Source: Methylibium sp965279545 (GTDB lineage Bacteria; Pseudomonadota; Gammaproteobacteria; Burkholderiales; Burkholderiaceae_C). Taken from it: DNA of 64,000 nt. Within the stretch, counting starts at the first letter, position 1. Each line of letters opens with the position of its first letter. Location: the NCBI RefSeq assembly GCF_965279545.1, contig NZ_OZ257250.1:1302001-1366000 (forward strand), given 5' to 3'. Under the pieces are notes generated by a model, which was given only the letters and a program-made list of their open reading frames with translations, ran no database searches and was not told the origin of the DNA. This document shows positions 9,284 to 17,576 of this stretch, in pieces. The position numbers and the translations under genes are program-made.

Positions 9284-9284
9284 G
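8193..9284 (+). CDS. IS630-family transposase
   Basis: DDE transposase of 363 residues. The N-terminal half carries two helix-turn-helix regions (LRVSSDLGINRSTVTKWRDR around 50-69; TRGLASATGISKSSVQRYLQ around 116-135). The catalytic triad is D179 (CVDEKSQ), D262 (IADNYASHKH) and E298 (WLNQVEHFFS). The reading frame continues through the right terminal repeat, and its TAG stop uses the TA target duplication plus the first host base. The gene is uninterrupted, with no frameshift. Confidence 0.95.
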   Translation: MPNVAVKDKLVLTEEERAELVSIARSRSLPAALALRARIVLACEGGAAALRVSSDLGINRSTVTKWRDRYAAHRLSGLYDELRPGRPRTVDDERVAELISTTLHTKPADGDTHWSTRGLASATGISKSSVQRYLQAFNLKPHRVESFKLSTDPFFIEKLRDVVGLYLNPPDNALVLCVDEKSQCQALERTQPMLPLGFGYVEGVTHDYVRHGTTTLFAALDVMSGQVLAQCRPRHRHQEFLAFLRAIDKAAPTELDVHCIADNYASHKHPKVRAWLAERPRWHMHFVPTYSSWLNQVEHFFSIITTRAIRRGSFTSVKDLVDKIDRFVQNYNQSCKPFTWTATAESILDKLARLCGRINGTGH

Positions 9285-9306
9285 GTGTCGAGTTCCAAGA
9301 GGTTGC

Positions 9307-10341
9307 TCACAGCTGGGCCAGCGCCGCGACAGCCTCCGCCAGTGCCAGGACCGACAAGGGCGCGCTGCCTTCGGCCTTGTTGTTGATCGTGGCAAACACC
9401 GGCTGCCCGGCGCGCACGGTGGCGGCGATCAGCCGCGCCAGGGCCTCCCGCGTGGCCGGGTCGGGTGCGGCGAGGGCGCCGAAGGGCTCGAACCTCGCCT
9501 TGGCCTGCTGGTACCGCAGCCCCCGCTGCAGGCTCCATCGGCACACCAGCGGGCCGGGCCAGGTCGCGCGCAGCATCGGCAGCTGCGCGTCGAGCGGCGG
9601 CATCCTGTCGTGCAGACCCACGCAGTAGCGCACGCCGTGCGACTTCAGCAGCGCCGCCAGCTCAGGGGTCAGCAGTTCAGGGTCGCGCAGTTCGATCGCC
9701 AGCAGGCCCGGGCCCCGATCGGAGCGCGCCAAGGCGGTGAACAAGCGGTCCAGCGCCTGCGGCAGCCGCTCCGGCGGCGACAGCAGCCAGCCGGTGGGCA
9801 GGGGCGACAGCTGGAACAGCAGCACGCCCAGCTTGTGGCCGAGCCCGTCGACCGCCGGCCGCAACACCGTCTCCAAGGTGGTGGCGGGGTCCAGGAACAG
9901 CGGATTCGGCTGCCCAGGCGCGCCGCTGCCGGGTTGCCGGACCGACGCATCGGTCACCGCGGCCGTCGCCTTGACGACGAAGCGGAAGTCGTCGGGCACC
10001 TGGGCCGCCAGCGCGGCATAGCTGGCGGCGGGCAGCGGCCGGTAGAAGCTGCGATCGAGGCTGACCGTCCGCAGCAGCGGGTGCTGCGCATAGGCGGCCA
10101 GGCCGTGCCTGGACAAGGTGCTCTCGGAGTGGCGGCCGCGAAACACCAGCCCTTCCCAGCCCGGGAAGTACCAGGACGACGTGCCGAAGCGAACGAGGGG
10201 CCCGAGATCGACCGCCAGCCGCTTCAATGGCCCGGCGACTTCGGCCGCCTGGACCGGTGCCGTGCTGCGGCGCCCACGGCGGGTGGCGTCGGGCGCCGAC
10301 GCCTCTTCTTCGCCAAACAGATCCGGATGAGAGGAGCTCAC
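9307..10341 (-). CDS. DUF72 domain-containing protein
   Basis: Member of the DUF72/YecE family, a TIM-barrel-like fold of unknown activity, 344 residues from the GTG at 10341. Diagnostic segments are VRFGTSSWYFPGWEGLVF and, later, ELRDPELLTPELAALLKSHG and VFATINNKAEGSAP. An in-frame ATG at 10452 would add 37 Arg/Pro/Ala-rich residues that look non-coding, so the GTG beginning SSSHPDLFGEE is preferred although no clear ribosome site precedes it. The gene lies immediately downstream of the IS630 right end on the opposite strand. Confidence 0.85.
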   Translation of the reverse strand: MSSSHPDLFGEEEASAPDATRRGRRSTAPVQAAEVAGPLKRLAVDLGPLVRFGTSSWYFPGWEGLVFRGRHSESTLSRHGLAAYAQHPLLRTVSLDRSFYRPLPAASYAALAAQVPDDFRFVVKATAAVTDASVRQPGSGAPGQPNPLFLDPATTLETVLRPAVDGLGHKLGVLLFQLSPLPTGWLLSPPERLPQALDRLFTALARSDRGPGLLAIELRDPELLTPELAALLKSHGVRYCVGLHDRMPPLDAQLPMLRATWPGPLVCRWSLQRGLRYQQAKARFEPFGALAAPDPATREALARLIAATVRAGQPVFATINNKAEGSAPLSVLALAEAVAALAQL

Positions 10342-10510
10342 GGCAGCGAGTATCGGCGCAGGCGTCTGCCCGGGGAGCCTCGTGGCCGGTCGGCGGGAGA
10401 GGGCGCCGGGGCGGGCTGCCCGTCGCGGACGCCGGGTCGCCGTCGCATCCACGCACTGGCCGCGACGACCGGAACGTCGTCGCTTCCCGGTCGATCGGCC
10501 GATCCCGGGT

Positions 10511-11974
10511 TCAGGCGGCTTGCGGCCGCTCCTGCCGCGGCGAGAGCAGGAAGCGGCTGACCACGGCGCTCAGGCGGACCGCCTGATGCTTCAGGCGTTC
10601 GGCGGAGGCGGCACTCTCCTCGACCAGGGCGGCATTCCGTTGGGTGACACCGTCGAGCTGCGCGACGGCGTCTCCCACCTGGCCGATCCCCTTCGTCTGC
10701 TGGCTGGTGGCGCTCGATATCTCGCCAATCAGTTGGCTGACCTGCCGGGCCTGGTTCACGATGTTGTCCATGCTGCCTCGCGCAACGCTGACGAGCTTCG
10801 TGCCGGCGTCGACCTTTTCGACGCTCGCGCCGATCAGCAGCTTGATCTCCTTGGCCGCGTCGGCCGAACGCTGCGCAAGAAGACGCACCTCGGAGGCGAC
10901 GACGGCAAAGCCGCGGCCCTGCTCGCCCGCGCGGGCCGCTTCGACGGCCGCGTTGAGCGCGAGGATGTTGGTCTGGAAAGCGATGCTGTCGATGACCCCG
11001 GTGATGTCGGATATCTGCTTCGACGAGTGCGAGATCTCCGACATCGTCTGCACCACCTTGCCCACGGCGTCGCCGCCGTCGACCGCCGCCGACGACGCCG
11101 AACCCGCCAGCCGGTTGGCATGTTCCGCGGTCTCGGCGGTGTTCTTCACCGTTCCCGTGAGCTCCTCCATGGACGCCGCGGTCTGCTGCAGGTTGGCGGC
11201 CTGCTCCTCAGTGCGTTGGCTCAGGTCCATGTTGCCGGTCGCGATTTCCGAGGACGCCGCCTCGATCGAGGCGGCGGCGGTGCTGACATCCGCCATGGCC
11301 GACTCCATCTTGACGATGGCGGCCTTGAGCATCACGGACGTCGGGGTGCTCGCGGCGACGCCCGAGACGTCGAGGCACAGCAGGCCGTCGCGGTCCACGC
11401 TCCTGACGATGGCCGACAGCTCCGACGCTTCCACCGCCGCCTGCCGGAGCCGGACGGCGAGAAAGACCTCAGTGCTGGTCTGCACGACGACGTAGACAGC
11501 GTGCATGACGATCTTCAGAAAGTTGGCTTCCGGCGAGCAGTACACGCCGAAGTTCAACGCCTGCAGGCGATCGAATGCGATGTGATGCACGGCAAACAGC
11601 GCGGCGGCGAGAACGATCGGTCGCCAGTCCCTGTACACGAGCAGCAGGCCGAGCAACACGAAGACGCCGAAGTGGAATTCGATGGTTCCCCGACCCAGCT
11701 GAATGTGCAATGCCACGAACGCGACATTGCAGACCGTCAGAACCGCACAGGTGGCGAGCCCGCTTCGGGCCGTGAAGAACGCGACGCTCCCGATGGCCAG
11801 CAGGATGGCGCTGCCCACGAACGCCAAGGTCCCGCCATCGAAGTACTGGCCGATGGCCAGGGCCGCTGCCGCCTCGCCGAACAGCGTGAGGTACATCACC
11901 AGGTTGCCCAGGCGAGCGACATTCAGGAGGTCGGCCTTGCAGGCTTTTCCGGACGCGGACTGTATGGTGGACAT
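10511..11974 (-). CDS. methyl-accepting chemotaxis protein with a polytopic membrane sensor
   Basis: Chemoreceptor of 487 residues. The first ~185 residues form about six hydrophobic segments with little periplasmic sequence and five scattered histidines (H90, H101, H130, H131, H158). No clear HAMP domain follows. The cytoplasmic part has the adaptation region (LSQRTEEQAANLQQTAASME) and the conserved hairpin tip around FQTNILALNAAVEAARAGEQ. There is no CheR-docking pentapeptide at the C-terminus. The start MSTIQSASG (11974) is preferred over an upstream in-frame codon at 12010. It presumably couples a membrane-borne or small-molecule signal to CheA/CheW; the ligand is unknown. Confidence 0.9.
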   Translation of the reverse strand: MSTIQSASGKACKADLLNVARLGNLVMYLTLFGEAAAALAIGQYFDGGTLAFVGSAILLAIGSVAFFTARSGLATCAVLTVCNVAFVALHIQLGRGTIEFHFGVFVLLGLLLVYRDWRPIVLAAALFAVHHIAFDRLQALNFGVYCSPEANFLKIVMHAVYVVVQTSTEVFLAVRLRQAAVEASELSAIVRSVDRDGLLCLDVSGVAASTPTSVMLKAAIVKMESAMADVSTAAASIEAASSEIATGNMDLSQRTEEQAANLQQTAASMEELTGTVKNTAETAEHANRLAGSASSAAVDGGDAVGKVVQTMSEISHSSKQISDITGVIDSIAFQTNILALNAAVEAARAGEQGRGFAVVASEVRLLAQRSADAAKEIKLLIGASVEKVDAGTKLVSVARGSMDNIVNQARQVSQLIGEISSATSQQTKGIGQVGDAVAQLDGVTQRNAALVEESAASAERLKHQAVRLSAVVSRFLLSPRQERPQAA

Positions 11975-12476
11975 GGCTTTGCTTCGTTGAGCGTGTGCGA
12001 CCGGGCACACCGGGACAGTTCAAGAACCGGCCGGCTCGCTCCTGTCGCCAGGGGCGGCTTCGAAGTGATATCGGTCGAACGGGAAGGAACTTTAAGAACA
12101 GGCACGCCACGCACCTTGAACGACAGCGGCCGAGCAGGCCGGTGGTACCGCGGCGACACGCGACAGGCAGGGCACGCGGCCGCGCTTGGCGGTCGAAGGG
12201 TTCACAGGGTCGCTCGCCCACGAGCTCCGACCTTTCAACGTGCCCAGACTCAACCTCTTCGCTCACCTATTATTTTACATAATATACATTGGCGCGGTTA
12301 TTGAGGCGATTGAAGGCCTCCTGTTCCGTGAAACCGCACCTCTTCTCGACGGCCGATACCTTGGTCGCTTCCGATCCAGGAAGCAGGATTTCGAGAATGC
12401 CCCGCGTCCGCCAGACCCGCAAGGCTGCAAAGAGGCCGGGGGCTGGAGCGTGCCAACGCTCAGCCCCTGGGGGGCG
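11975..12476. other. long intergenic region upstream of the chemoreceptor gene
   Basis: This stretch of about 500 bp contains no confident gene. It includes a local AT-rich patch (around 12265-12290, TATTATTTTACATAATATAC) that stands out from the GC-rich surroundings. On the minus strand at 12270-12476 an open frame continues directly from the stop codon of the 82-residue gene (see findings). The part next to 11974 probably holds the chemoreceptor promoter, but no convincing -35/-10 pair was recognised. Confidence 0.5.
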
Positions 12477-12725
12477 TCAACCTATCAGATCCCCGTAGCC
12501 CGACGTGGTGATGATGGGCTCCAACTCCGGCTCCGCTTCGACCTCGCGATCGAACGTGGCGGCCTCGCCGGCGTTTTCACCGGGCGACAGCATGGGCTTG
12601 TCCAGCGGGCGGCAAATGCGTCGCTGCAGGCGGTTCAAGCGGTCGGAGCGCTCCATGGCCTGGACAACGGCCTCCGGGTCCATCAACAAAGCGAACGGGT
12701 TCGACGGAATCTGGATGGGAAGCAT
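12477..12725 (-). CDS. small conserved hypothetical protein (82 aa)
   Basis: Short soluble protein beginning MLPIQIPSNPFALLMDPEAV and containing RLNRLQRRICRPLDKP, a sequence type I recognise from other Burkholderiales without an assigned function. The acidic tail ends TTSGYGDLIG. The ATG at 12725 has a ribosome site (ACGAGGT) at proper spacing. The upstream part of the longer open frame (to 12899) lacks similarity and is excluded. No catalytic or metal motif is evident. The TGA stop is followed by a further in-frame open stretch of about 68 codons. Confidence 0.72.
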   Translation of the reverse strand: MLPIQIPSNPFALLMDPEAVVQAMERSDRLNRLQRRICRPLDKPMLSPGENAGEAATFDREVEAEPELEPIITTSGYGDLIG

Positions 12726-12895
12726 GCTGTACCTCGTGTGGACTGCGTTGCGATGATCCCAATGTAGGCAGCCCCATCGCTCAGTCGTAGTCGTCCCACC
12801 GCCAAACGGAATGTCGGAATTAGGATGACAAGCTGTCGGGCATCGGCCGCATGCGGCTGCCGACGCCAGCGCCGCAACTTGCCCCAAACGAGCTA

Positions 12896-13531
12896 TCAAC
12901 GGGCCGGCAGTGCCGCCAGACGGCGGGCAAGGTGCTCGCGGCCGCTGCTTTTTGCGAGATCAGCCGCCGACAGGCCGTTGCGCTCCCTGGCGCCTGGGTC
13001 GGCGCCTGCAGCGAGCAGGGCATCGACAAGCTCCTCGCTGGCGTGCAGCGACGCCAGCATCAGCGCCGTGCGCCCGTTGGGTGCCCTGGCGTCGACTTGG
13101 GCGCCGCGCTGCAGCAGCAGTTGCAGCACCGGCAGCGAGTTGCCGGCGGCCGCGTAGTGCAATGGCGTCCATCCGGTGAGGTCGACGTCGGCGCCACGCT
13201 CGATCAGCACGCGCGCCACCTCGGGCTGTCCCTTCAGGGCAGCAATCATCAGCGGCGTTTCACCGGCCTTGTTGCGTGCGTTCGCATTGGTGCCGGGCAA
13301 CCTTGCCAGGGTCAGGGCCGCGCCGGCGGCGTCGGCGAACAGCGCGCGAATGATGGCGGGCTGACCGTTGGCGTCGGGCGCATTGGGGTCGAAGCCGCGC
13401 GAGACCAGGTCCAGGATCACGGCGCTGTCATCACGGATCACGGCGCGGAAGAAATCGTCGTAAGAGCCAGCATTGGCCGAAGAAAATGCCAACAGAGCAA
13501 CAACATAGAAGATATTTTTCATGTTGTTCAT
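12896..13531 (-). CDS. ankyrin-repeat protein with signal peptide
   Basis: Protein of 211 residues with an N-terminal signal peptide (MNNMKNIFYVVALLAFSSANA, probable cleavage after ANA) followed by about five ankyrin repeats, for example NKAGETPLMIAALKGQPEVA, TGWTPLHYAAAGNSLPVLQL and NGRTALMLASLHASEELVDA. It is therefore expected in the periplasm as a protein-binding module. Its ATG overlaps the tatD stop codon by one base (TGATG), so translation is probably coupled to tatD and it is the last gene of the mltG operon. Partner and function are unknown. Confidence 0.88.
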   Translation of the reverse strand: MNNMKNIFYVVALLAFSSANAGSYDDFFRAVIRDDSAVILDLVSRGFDPNAPDANGQPAIIRALFADAAGAALTLARLPGTNANARNKAGETPLMIAALKGQPEVARVLIERGADVDLTGWTPLHYAAAGNSLPVLQLLLQRGAQVDARAPNGRTALMLASLHASEELVDALLAAGADPGARERNGLSAADLAKSSGREHLARRLAALPAR

Positions 13532-14346
13532 CACGTTGACTTTTCGCTCTTCCGGTGCACGCTCGGGCCGAACAGGCGCTCGAAATTGCGGCTGGTCACT
13601 TCGGCCACGGTTTCGACCGAGCAGCCCTTGATCTGCGCGAGTTGGGCTGCCACCAGCGGCACGTAGGAGGGGTTGTTGGTCTTGCCCCGGTGCGGTGCCG
13701 GCGCGAGGTAGGGGCTGTCGGTCTCGATCAGGCACTGGTCCAGGGGAACTTCACGCGCCACCTCGCGCAACTCGGCTGCATTCTTGAAGGTCAGGATGCC
13801 CGAGAAGGAAATCATGAAGCCGAGTTCGAGCGCCTGGCGCGCGACCGCGCGGGTTTCGGTGAAGCAATGGAAGACGCCGGTGACTCCGCCCTTCCCTGTG
13901 TCGCCGCCCTCTTCGCGCAGGATCGCCAGCGTGTCGTCGCTCGCGCTGCGGGTGTGGATGATCAGTGGAAGCCGGCTCTCGCGCGCTGCCCGGATATGGA
14001 CGCGAAAGCGTTCGCGCTGCCAGGCCATGTCGGCGACGGTCCGTTCGCCGAGGCGGTAGTAGTCGAGTCCGGTCTCGCCGATCGCGACCACGCGCGGGCG
14101 CGCCGCCAGGGCCAGCAGGTCGGCGACGCTCGGCTCGTGCACGCCCTCGTTGTCGGGATGCACGCCGACGCTGCACCAGAAGTTGTCGTACGCCAGCGCC
14201 AGCGCGTGAACGGTGTCGAACTCTTCGAGCGTGGTGCAGATGCACAGGGCCCGATCGACCCGCTCGCGTTCCATCGCTGCGCGGATCGCAGGCAGTTCGG
14301 CCTGCAGTTCAGGGAAGCTCAGGTGGCAATGGGAGTCGACGAACAT
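13531..14346 (-). CDS. TatD family metal-dependent hydrolase (YcfH-like)
   Basis: TIM-barrel deoxyribonuclease-type hydrolase of 271 residues. Metal ligands are visible in FVDSHCHLSF (residues 2-11), GVHPDN, IGETGLDYY, LIIHTRSA and the C-terminal IETDSPYLAPAPHRGKTN. Family members remove nucleotides from DNA ends or hydrolyse D-aminoacyl/RNA substrates; the precise role is not set by sequence. It sits in the conserved tmk-holB-pilZ-tatD order and overlaps the start of the ankyrin gene. Confidence 0.93.
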   Translation of the reverse strand: MFVDSHCHLSFPELQAELPAIRAAMERERVDRALCICTTLEEFDTVHALALAYDNFWCSVGVHPDNEGVHEPSVADLLALAARPRVVAIGETGLDYYRLGERTVADMAWQRERFRVHIRAARESRLPLIIHTRSASDDTLAILREEGGDTGKGGVTGVFHCFTETRAVARQALELGFMISFSGILTFKNAAELREVAREVPLDQCLIETDSPYLAPAPHRGKTNNPSYVPLVAAQLAQIKGCSVETVAEVTSRNFERLFGPSVHRKSEKST

Positions 14347-14421
14347 CGCGGACGGGCTCGCGAGAAAGGGGCAATCAAGGATGCCGCGATACCGCAGAGC
14401 ACGGCGGCGGCCCGGCCGGAC

Positions 14422-14805
14422 TCAGATGGTCTGCGTCGGCTTGGCCGAGGAAATCGAGGTGCCCAGGATCTCTTCGATCTTGACCTTGAGCAGGCGGGTC
14501 TTCTCGTCGGTCGGGAAGCGCACGCCGACCCCCTGGGTGCGTCCTCCGGAAGCATTGGCCGGCGTGACCCAGCCGATCTTGCCGGCCACCGGGTAGCGCT
14601 GCGGGTCGTCGGGCAGCGACAACAGCAGGTAGATGTCTTCGCCGAGCCGGTACTCGCGGGTGGTCGGAACGAACAAGCCCCCCTCGGCGAACAGCGGAAT
14701 GTAGGCCGCGTACAGCGCGCCCTTCTCGCGGAACACGAGCTGGATCACGCTCGGGCGCGCGCTGCTGGCAGCGCTTGCAGGCCCCCGGACGTTCGGTTCG
14801 TTCAT
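14422..14805 (-). CDS. PilZ domain protein (type 4 pilus-associated)
   Basis: Small 127-residue PilZ-like protein: PSVIQLVFREKGALYAAYIP at the start of the domain, then EDIYLLLSLPDD, KIGWVTPA and GVGVRFPTDE. It lacks an obvious RxxxR c-di-GMP-binding motif at the N-terminus, as does PilZ itself, which acts in type IV pilus biogenesis without binding the nucleotide well. The ATG at 14805 overlaps the end of holB by 4 bp, matching the holB-pilZ arrangement known from pseudomonads and other betaproteobacteria. Confidence 0.9.
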   Translation of the reverse strand: MNEPNVRGPASAASSARPSVIQLVFREKGALYAAYIPLFAEGGLFVPTTREYRLGEDIYLLLSLPDDPQRYPVAGKIGWVTPANASGGRTQGVGVRFPTDEKTRLLKVKIEEILGTSISSAKPTQTI

Positions 14806-15875
14806 GACTTCAGTGTAGCGAATGCAGGGCGTTGCGCGTGCGGCGCAGCACCTTCCGTGGCCGGCTGCAGCGCCTTGCGAACTTGCAGCACCAGGGCCTC
14901 GACGCCGAGCCCGGCGTTCCAGGGGTGTTCGGCGTGGCGCGCGGCGCCGCGCAAGTCGCGGGCGCAGGCGGTGAGTCGAGCCACATCGCCCCCGGGGGGC
15001 AGGCTGCCCGGCGGGAAATAGCGCGGCAGCGCACCCACGGCGACCGACAGCGCATCGTGACAAAGCTTCTGCAAGGCGTCGATCACGATCGGCAGAGGCC
15101 AGGCGGTCAGCGTCGCCGCTTGCCCTGCCAGCACCTCGCGGGGCAGACGCAGCCAGGCCTGCGCATCGATCCCCAGCACCAGTCTTTCGTGGGCCTCCAG
15201 AGGTTGCCCGCCGGCGGCCGCCAGCAGCACCTCAGGCTGGGCGGCCTGTTTGGAAGCGAGCCAGCCGGTGGCGGCGTCTGCTGACGGCAGCGGCACGCGC
15301 AGCGTCTGGCAGCGACTGCGCACCGTGGGCAGCAGTCGCTGCGGCGCGGCGCTGGCGAGCACGAAACGCGCGCGCCCCGGCGGCTCCTCCAGTGTCTTGA
15401 GCAGCGTGTTGGCGCTGGCCGGATTCATGCGCTCGGCCGGGTAGATCACCGTCACCTTGGCGCCACCGCGCGACGAGGTCTGCTGCGCGAAGCTCACCGC
15501 CGCCCGCACCGCCTCGACCTTGATCTCCCGGCTGGGTTTCGCCTTGCCCTTGCCGCCGTCCGCGTCACCGGGTTCGTCTGAGCCGCTCCACCCCAATGAC
15601 TCCTGCAAGGCTTCGGGAATCAGGACCAACAGGTCCGGGTGGGTGCGTGCGGCGATCAGGCGGCAGGCCACGCAGCCGCCGCAGGCGCGGCCGTCGGCAC
15701 GCAACGATGCATCGCCTTCGCAGAGCCACGCGGCGGCAACCGCCAGGGCCAGTTCGAACTGGCCGACGCCCTGCATGCCGTGCAACAGCAAGGCATGTCC
15801 GCGCGTGCCGTGCAGGGCCTGCGCCAGCGGCGCCTCGAGCCAGGGCAGCAGCCCGTCGGTGGGCGCCGTGCTCAC
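14802..15875 (-). CDS. holB: DNA polymerase III delta' subunit
   Basis: Clamp-loader delta' subunit of 357 residues. It shows the non-functional P-loop region typical of delta' (LLLHGMQGVGQ), a zinc-binding module (CGGCVACRL), the PAERMNPASANTLLKTLEEPP block and the arginine-finger motif RSRC. Translation most likely starts at the GTG at 15875, which overlaps the tmk stop by 4 bp (GTGA); the longer open frame upstream lies entirely within tmk and is discarded. The gene is part of the mltG-tmk-holB-pilZ-tatD operon. Confidence 0.94.
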   Translation of the reverse strand: MSTAPTDGLLPWLEAPLAQALHGTRGHALLLHGMQGVGQFELALAVAAAWLCEGDASLRADGRACGGCVACRLIAARTHPDLLVLIPEALQESLGWSGSDEPGDADGGKGKAKPSREIKVEAVRAAVSFAQQTSSRGGAKVTVIYPAERMNPASANTLLKTLEEPPGRARFVLASAAPQRLLPTVRSRCQTLRVPLPSADAATGWLASKQAAQPEVLLAAAGGQPLEAHERLVLGIDAQAWLRLPREVLAGQAATLTAWPLPIVIDALQKLCHDALSVAVGALPRYFPPGSLPPGGDVARLTACARDLRGAARHAEHPWNAGLGVEALVLQVRKALQPATEGAAPHAQRPAFATLKS

Positions 15876-16516
15876 CAACCCCGCTCCGCCAGCACCGCAG
15901 CGATCTGCACGGCCACCTGATCGCGCGACTGCGCGGCATCGATGCGCGCAAAGCGCCGCGGCTGCGTTTCGAAACGCGCGCGATAGCCGTCCCGCACACG
16001 ACGGAAGAAAGCCTCGTCCTGCTGCTCGAAGCGGTCGGGCGCGCGCGCCGCGACCACGCGCTGCGCGGCGACCGCCGGGTCCAGATCGAACCACAGCGTC
16101 AGGTCGGGCTGGCGCAGGCCGTGCGGCCCGTGCTGCACCCAGGCCTCCAGCGTGGTCAGCACCGCCGGGTCGAAACCGCGTCCCGCCCCCTGGTAGGCGA
16201 AAGTGGCATCGGTGAAACGGTCACACAGCACGACGGCGCCGCGGGCCAGAGCGGGCTCGATGCACTGCTGCAGGTGGTCACGCCGCGCCGCGAAGATCAG
16301 CAACGCTTCGGTCAGCGGATCCATGCTCTGGTGCAGCACCAGCTCACGCAGCGATTCGGCCAGCGGCGTCCCGCCGGGTTCGCGGGTGCGCACGACGTCG
16401 AGACCGCGCTGGCGCCAGCGCTCGGCGACCGCATCGAGATGGCTCGATTTGCCCGCACCGTCGATGCCCTCGAAGCTGACGAAACGCCCCGACGGCGGCA
16501 CACGGGGCGCACTCAT
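15872..16516 (-). CDS. tmk: thymidylate kinase
   Basis: Phosphorylates dTMP to dTDP. The 214-residue protein has the P-loop FEGIDGAGKSSHLDAV near the N-terminus, the DRF-type motif VVLCDRFTDATFAYQGAGRG and RTREPGGTPLAE for substrate binding. It overlaps mltG and holB by 4 bp each, so the operon is tightly coupled. Length and motifs are standard for the proteobacterial enzyme. Confidence 0.97.
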   Translation of the reverse strand: MSAPRVPPSGRFVSFEGIDGAGKSSHLDAVAERWRQRGLDVVRTREPGGTPLAESLRELVLHQSMDPLTEALLIFAARRDHLQQCIEPALARGAVVLCDRFTDATFAYQGAGRGFDPAVLTTLEAWVQHGPHGLRQPDLTLWFDLDPAVAAQRVVAARAPDRFEQQDEAFFRRVRDGYRARFETQPRRFARIDAAQSRDQVAVQIAAVLAERGW

Positions 16517-17532
16517 GGCGGGGGGCTGCGGACAGTGCCGCGCTGGTATCGGTTCACGGCCCGATTATGGTCGGCGAGGGTGTCGCTGAACTCGCTGCTG
16601 CCGTCGCCGCGCGCCACGAAATAGAGCGCCCTGGTGGGCGCCGGCCGCACGGCGGCGAGCAACGAAGCCTTGCCCGGCATCGCGATCGGCGTCGGCGTCA
16701 GACCGGGGCGGACATAGGTGTTGTAGGGGGTGTCGGCCTGCAGATCGCGCTTGCGCAGGTTGCCGTTGAAGGCCTCGCCGAGCCCGTAGATCACGCTCGG
16801 GTCGGTCTGCAGCGGCATGCCGATGCGCAAGCGGTTCAGGAACACGCCCGCCACCATGCCACGGTCGGCCGCCTGGCCGGTTTCCTTCTCGACGATGGAG
16901 GCCAGTGTGAGCACCTCTTCGGGGGTCTTGAGCAGCGTGTCGGGCGCACGTTCGGCCCATGCGGCCTCGAGGCGACGCTGCATCGCGCGATGCGCGCGCT
17001 GCAGCACCGCCAGGTCGCTGGCACCCTTGCTGTAGGCGTAGGTGTCGGGAAAGAACCAGCCTTCCGGCGAGCGGCCCGGCGAGCCCAGAGCCGCCATCAG
17101 TTCGGCATCGCTCATGGCGGCCGTGACGGGCTTGAGCGCCTCGGCCTTCGCGAGCTCAGCGCGGAACTGCCGGAAAGTCCAGCCTTCGATCAGGCGCACC
17201 GTGGCCTGGGCTTCGTCGCCGCGCACCATCTTGTTCAGCAGATCCAGCGGCGTGGCGCCGGGTCCGATCTCGTAGCTGCCCGCACGGATCTTGCGCGCCT
17301 GCCCCGACCAGCGGAACCATTCGTAGAGCAGCACCGGCGGCGTTCGCACGCCGGCATCGACCCAGCCCTGGGCGATCTCGCGCGGCGAGGTACCGGGCTC
17401 GACCGACAACTCGACACTGGGTGACGCCAGCGTCAATGGCCGCGCCAGCCACCAGCCGGCCAGGCCCGCCACGGCGAGCACCAGCACCAGCACCAGCAGC
17501 AGGAACAGCCCTCGCTTGAGTACGCGCTTCAT
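16513..17532 (-). CDS. mltG: endolytic murein transglycosylase MltG
   Basis: Inner-membrane lytic transglycosylase (YceG family) thought to terminate nascent glycan chains. The 339-residue protein begins MKRVLKRG followed by one membrane segment (about residues 9-30), a LysM-like region and the catalytic domain. The active-site glutamate is in TLASIVEKETGQ and the conserved FLNRLRIGMPLQTDPSVIYG follows. The ATG at 17532 is chosen because the N-terminal membrane anchor begins there. It is first in its operon and divergent from ygfZ, with 44 bp between starts. Confidence 0.96.
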   Translation of the reverse strand: MKRVLKRGLFLLLVLVLVLAVAGLAGWWLARPLTLASPSVELSVEPGTSPREIAQGWVDAGVRTPPVLLYEWFRWSGQARKIRAGSYEIGPGATPLDLLNKMVRGDEAQATVRLIEGWTFRQFRAELAKAEALKPVTAAMSDAELMAALGSPGRSPEGWFFPDTYAYSKGASDLAVLQRAHRAMQRRLEAAWAERAPDTLLKTPEEVLTLASIVEKETGQAADRGMVAGVFLNRLRIGMPLQTDPSVIYGLGEAFNGNLRKRDLQADTPYNTYVRPGLTPTPIAMPGKASLLAAVRPAPTRALYFVARGDGSSEFSDTLADHNRAVNRYQRGTVRSPPP

Positions 17533-17576
17533 TGTCCGTGCAGGCCTTCCGTGTCGGCGCTGATGATAATCAGCCC

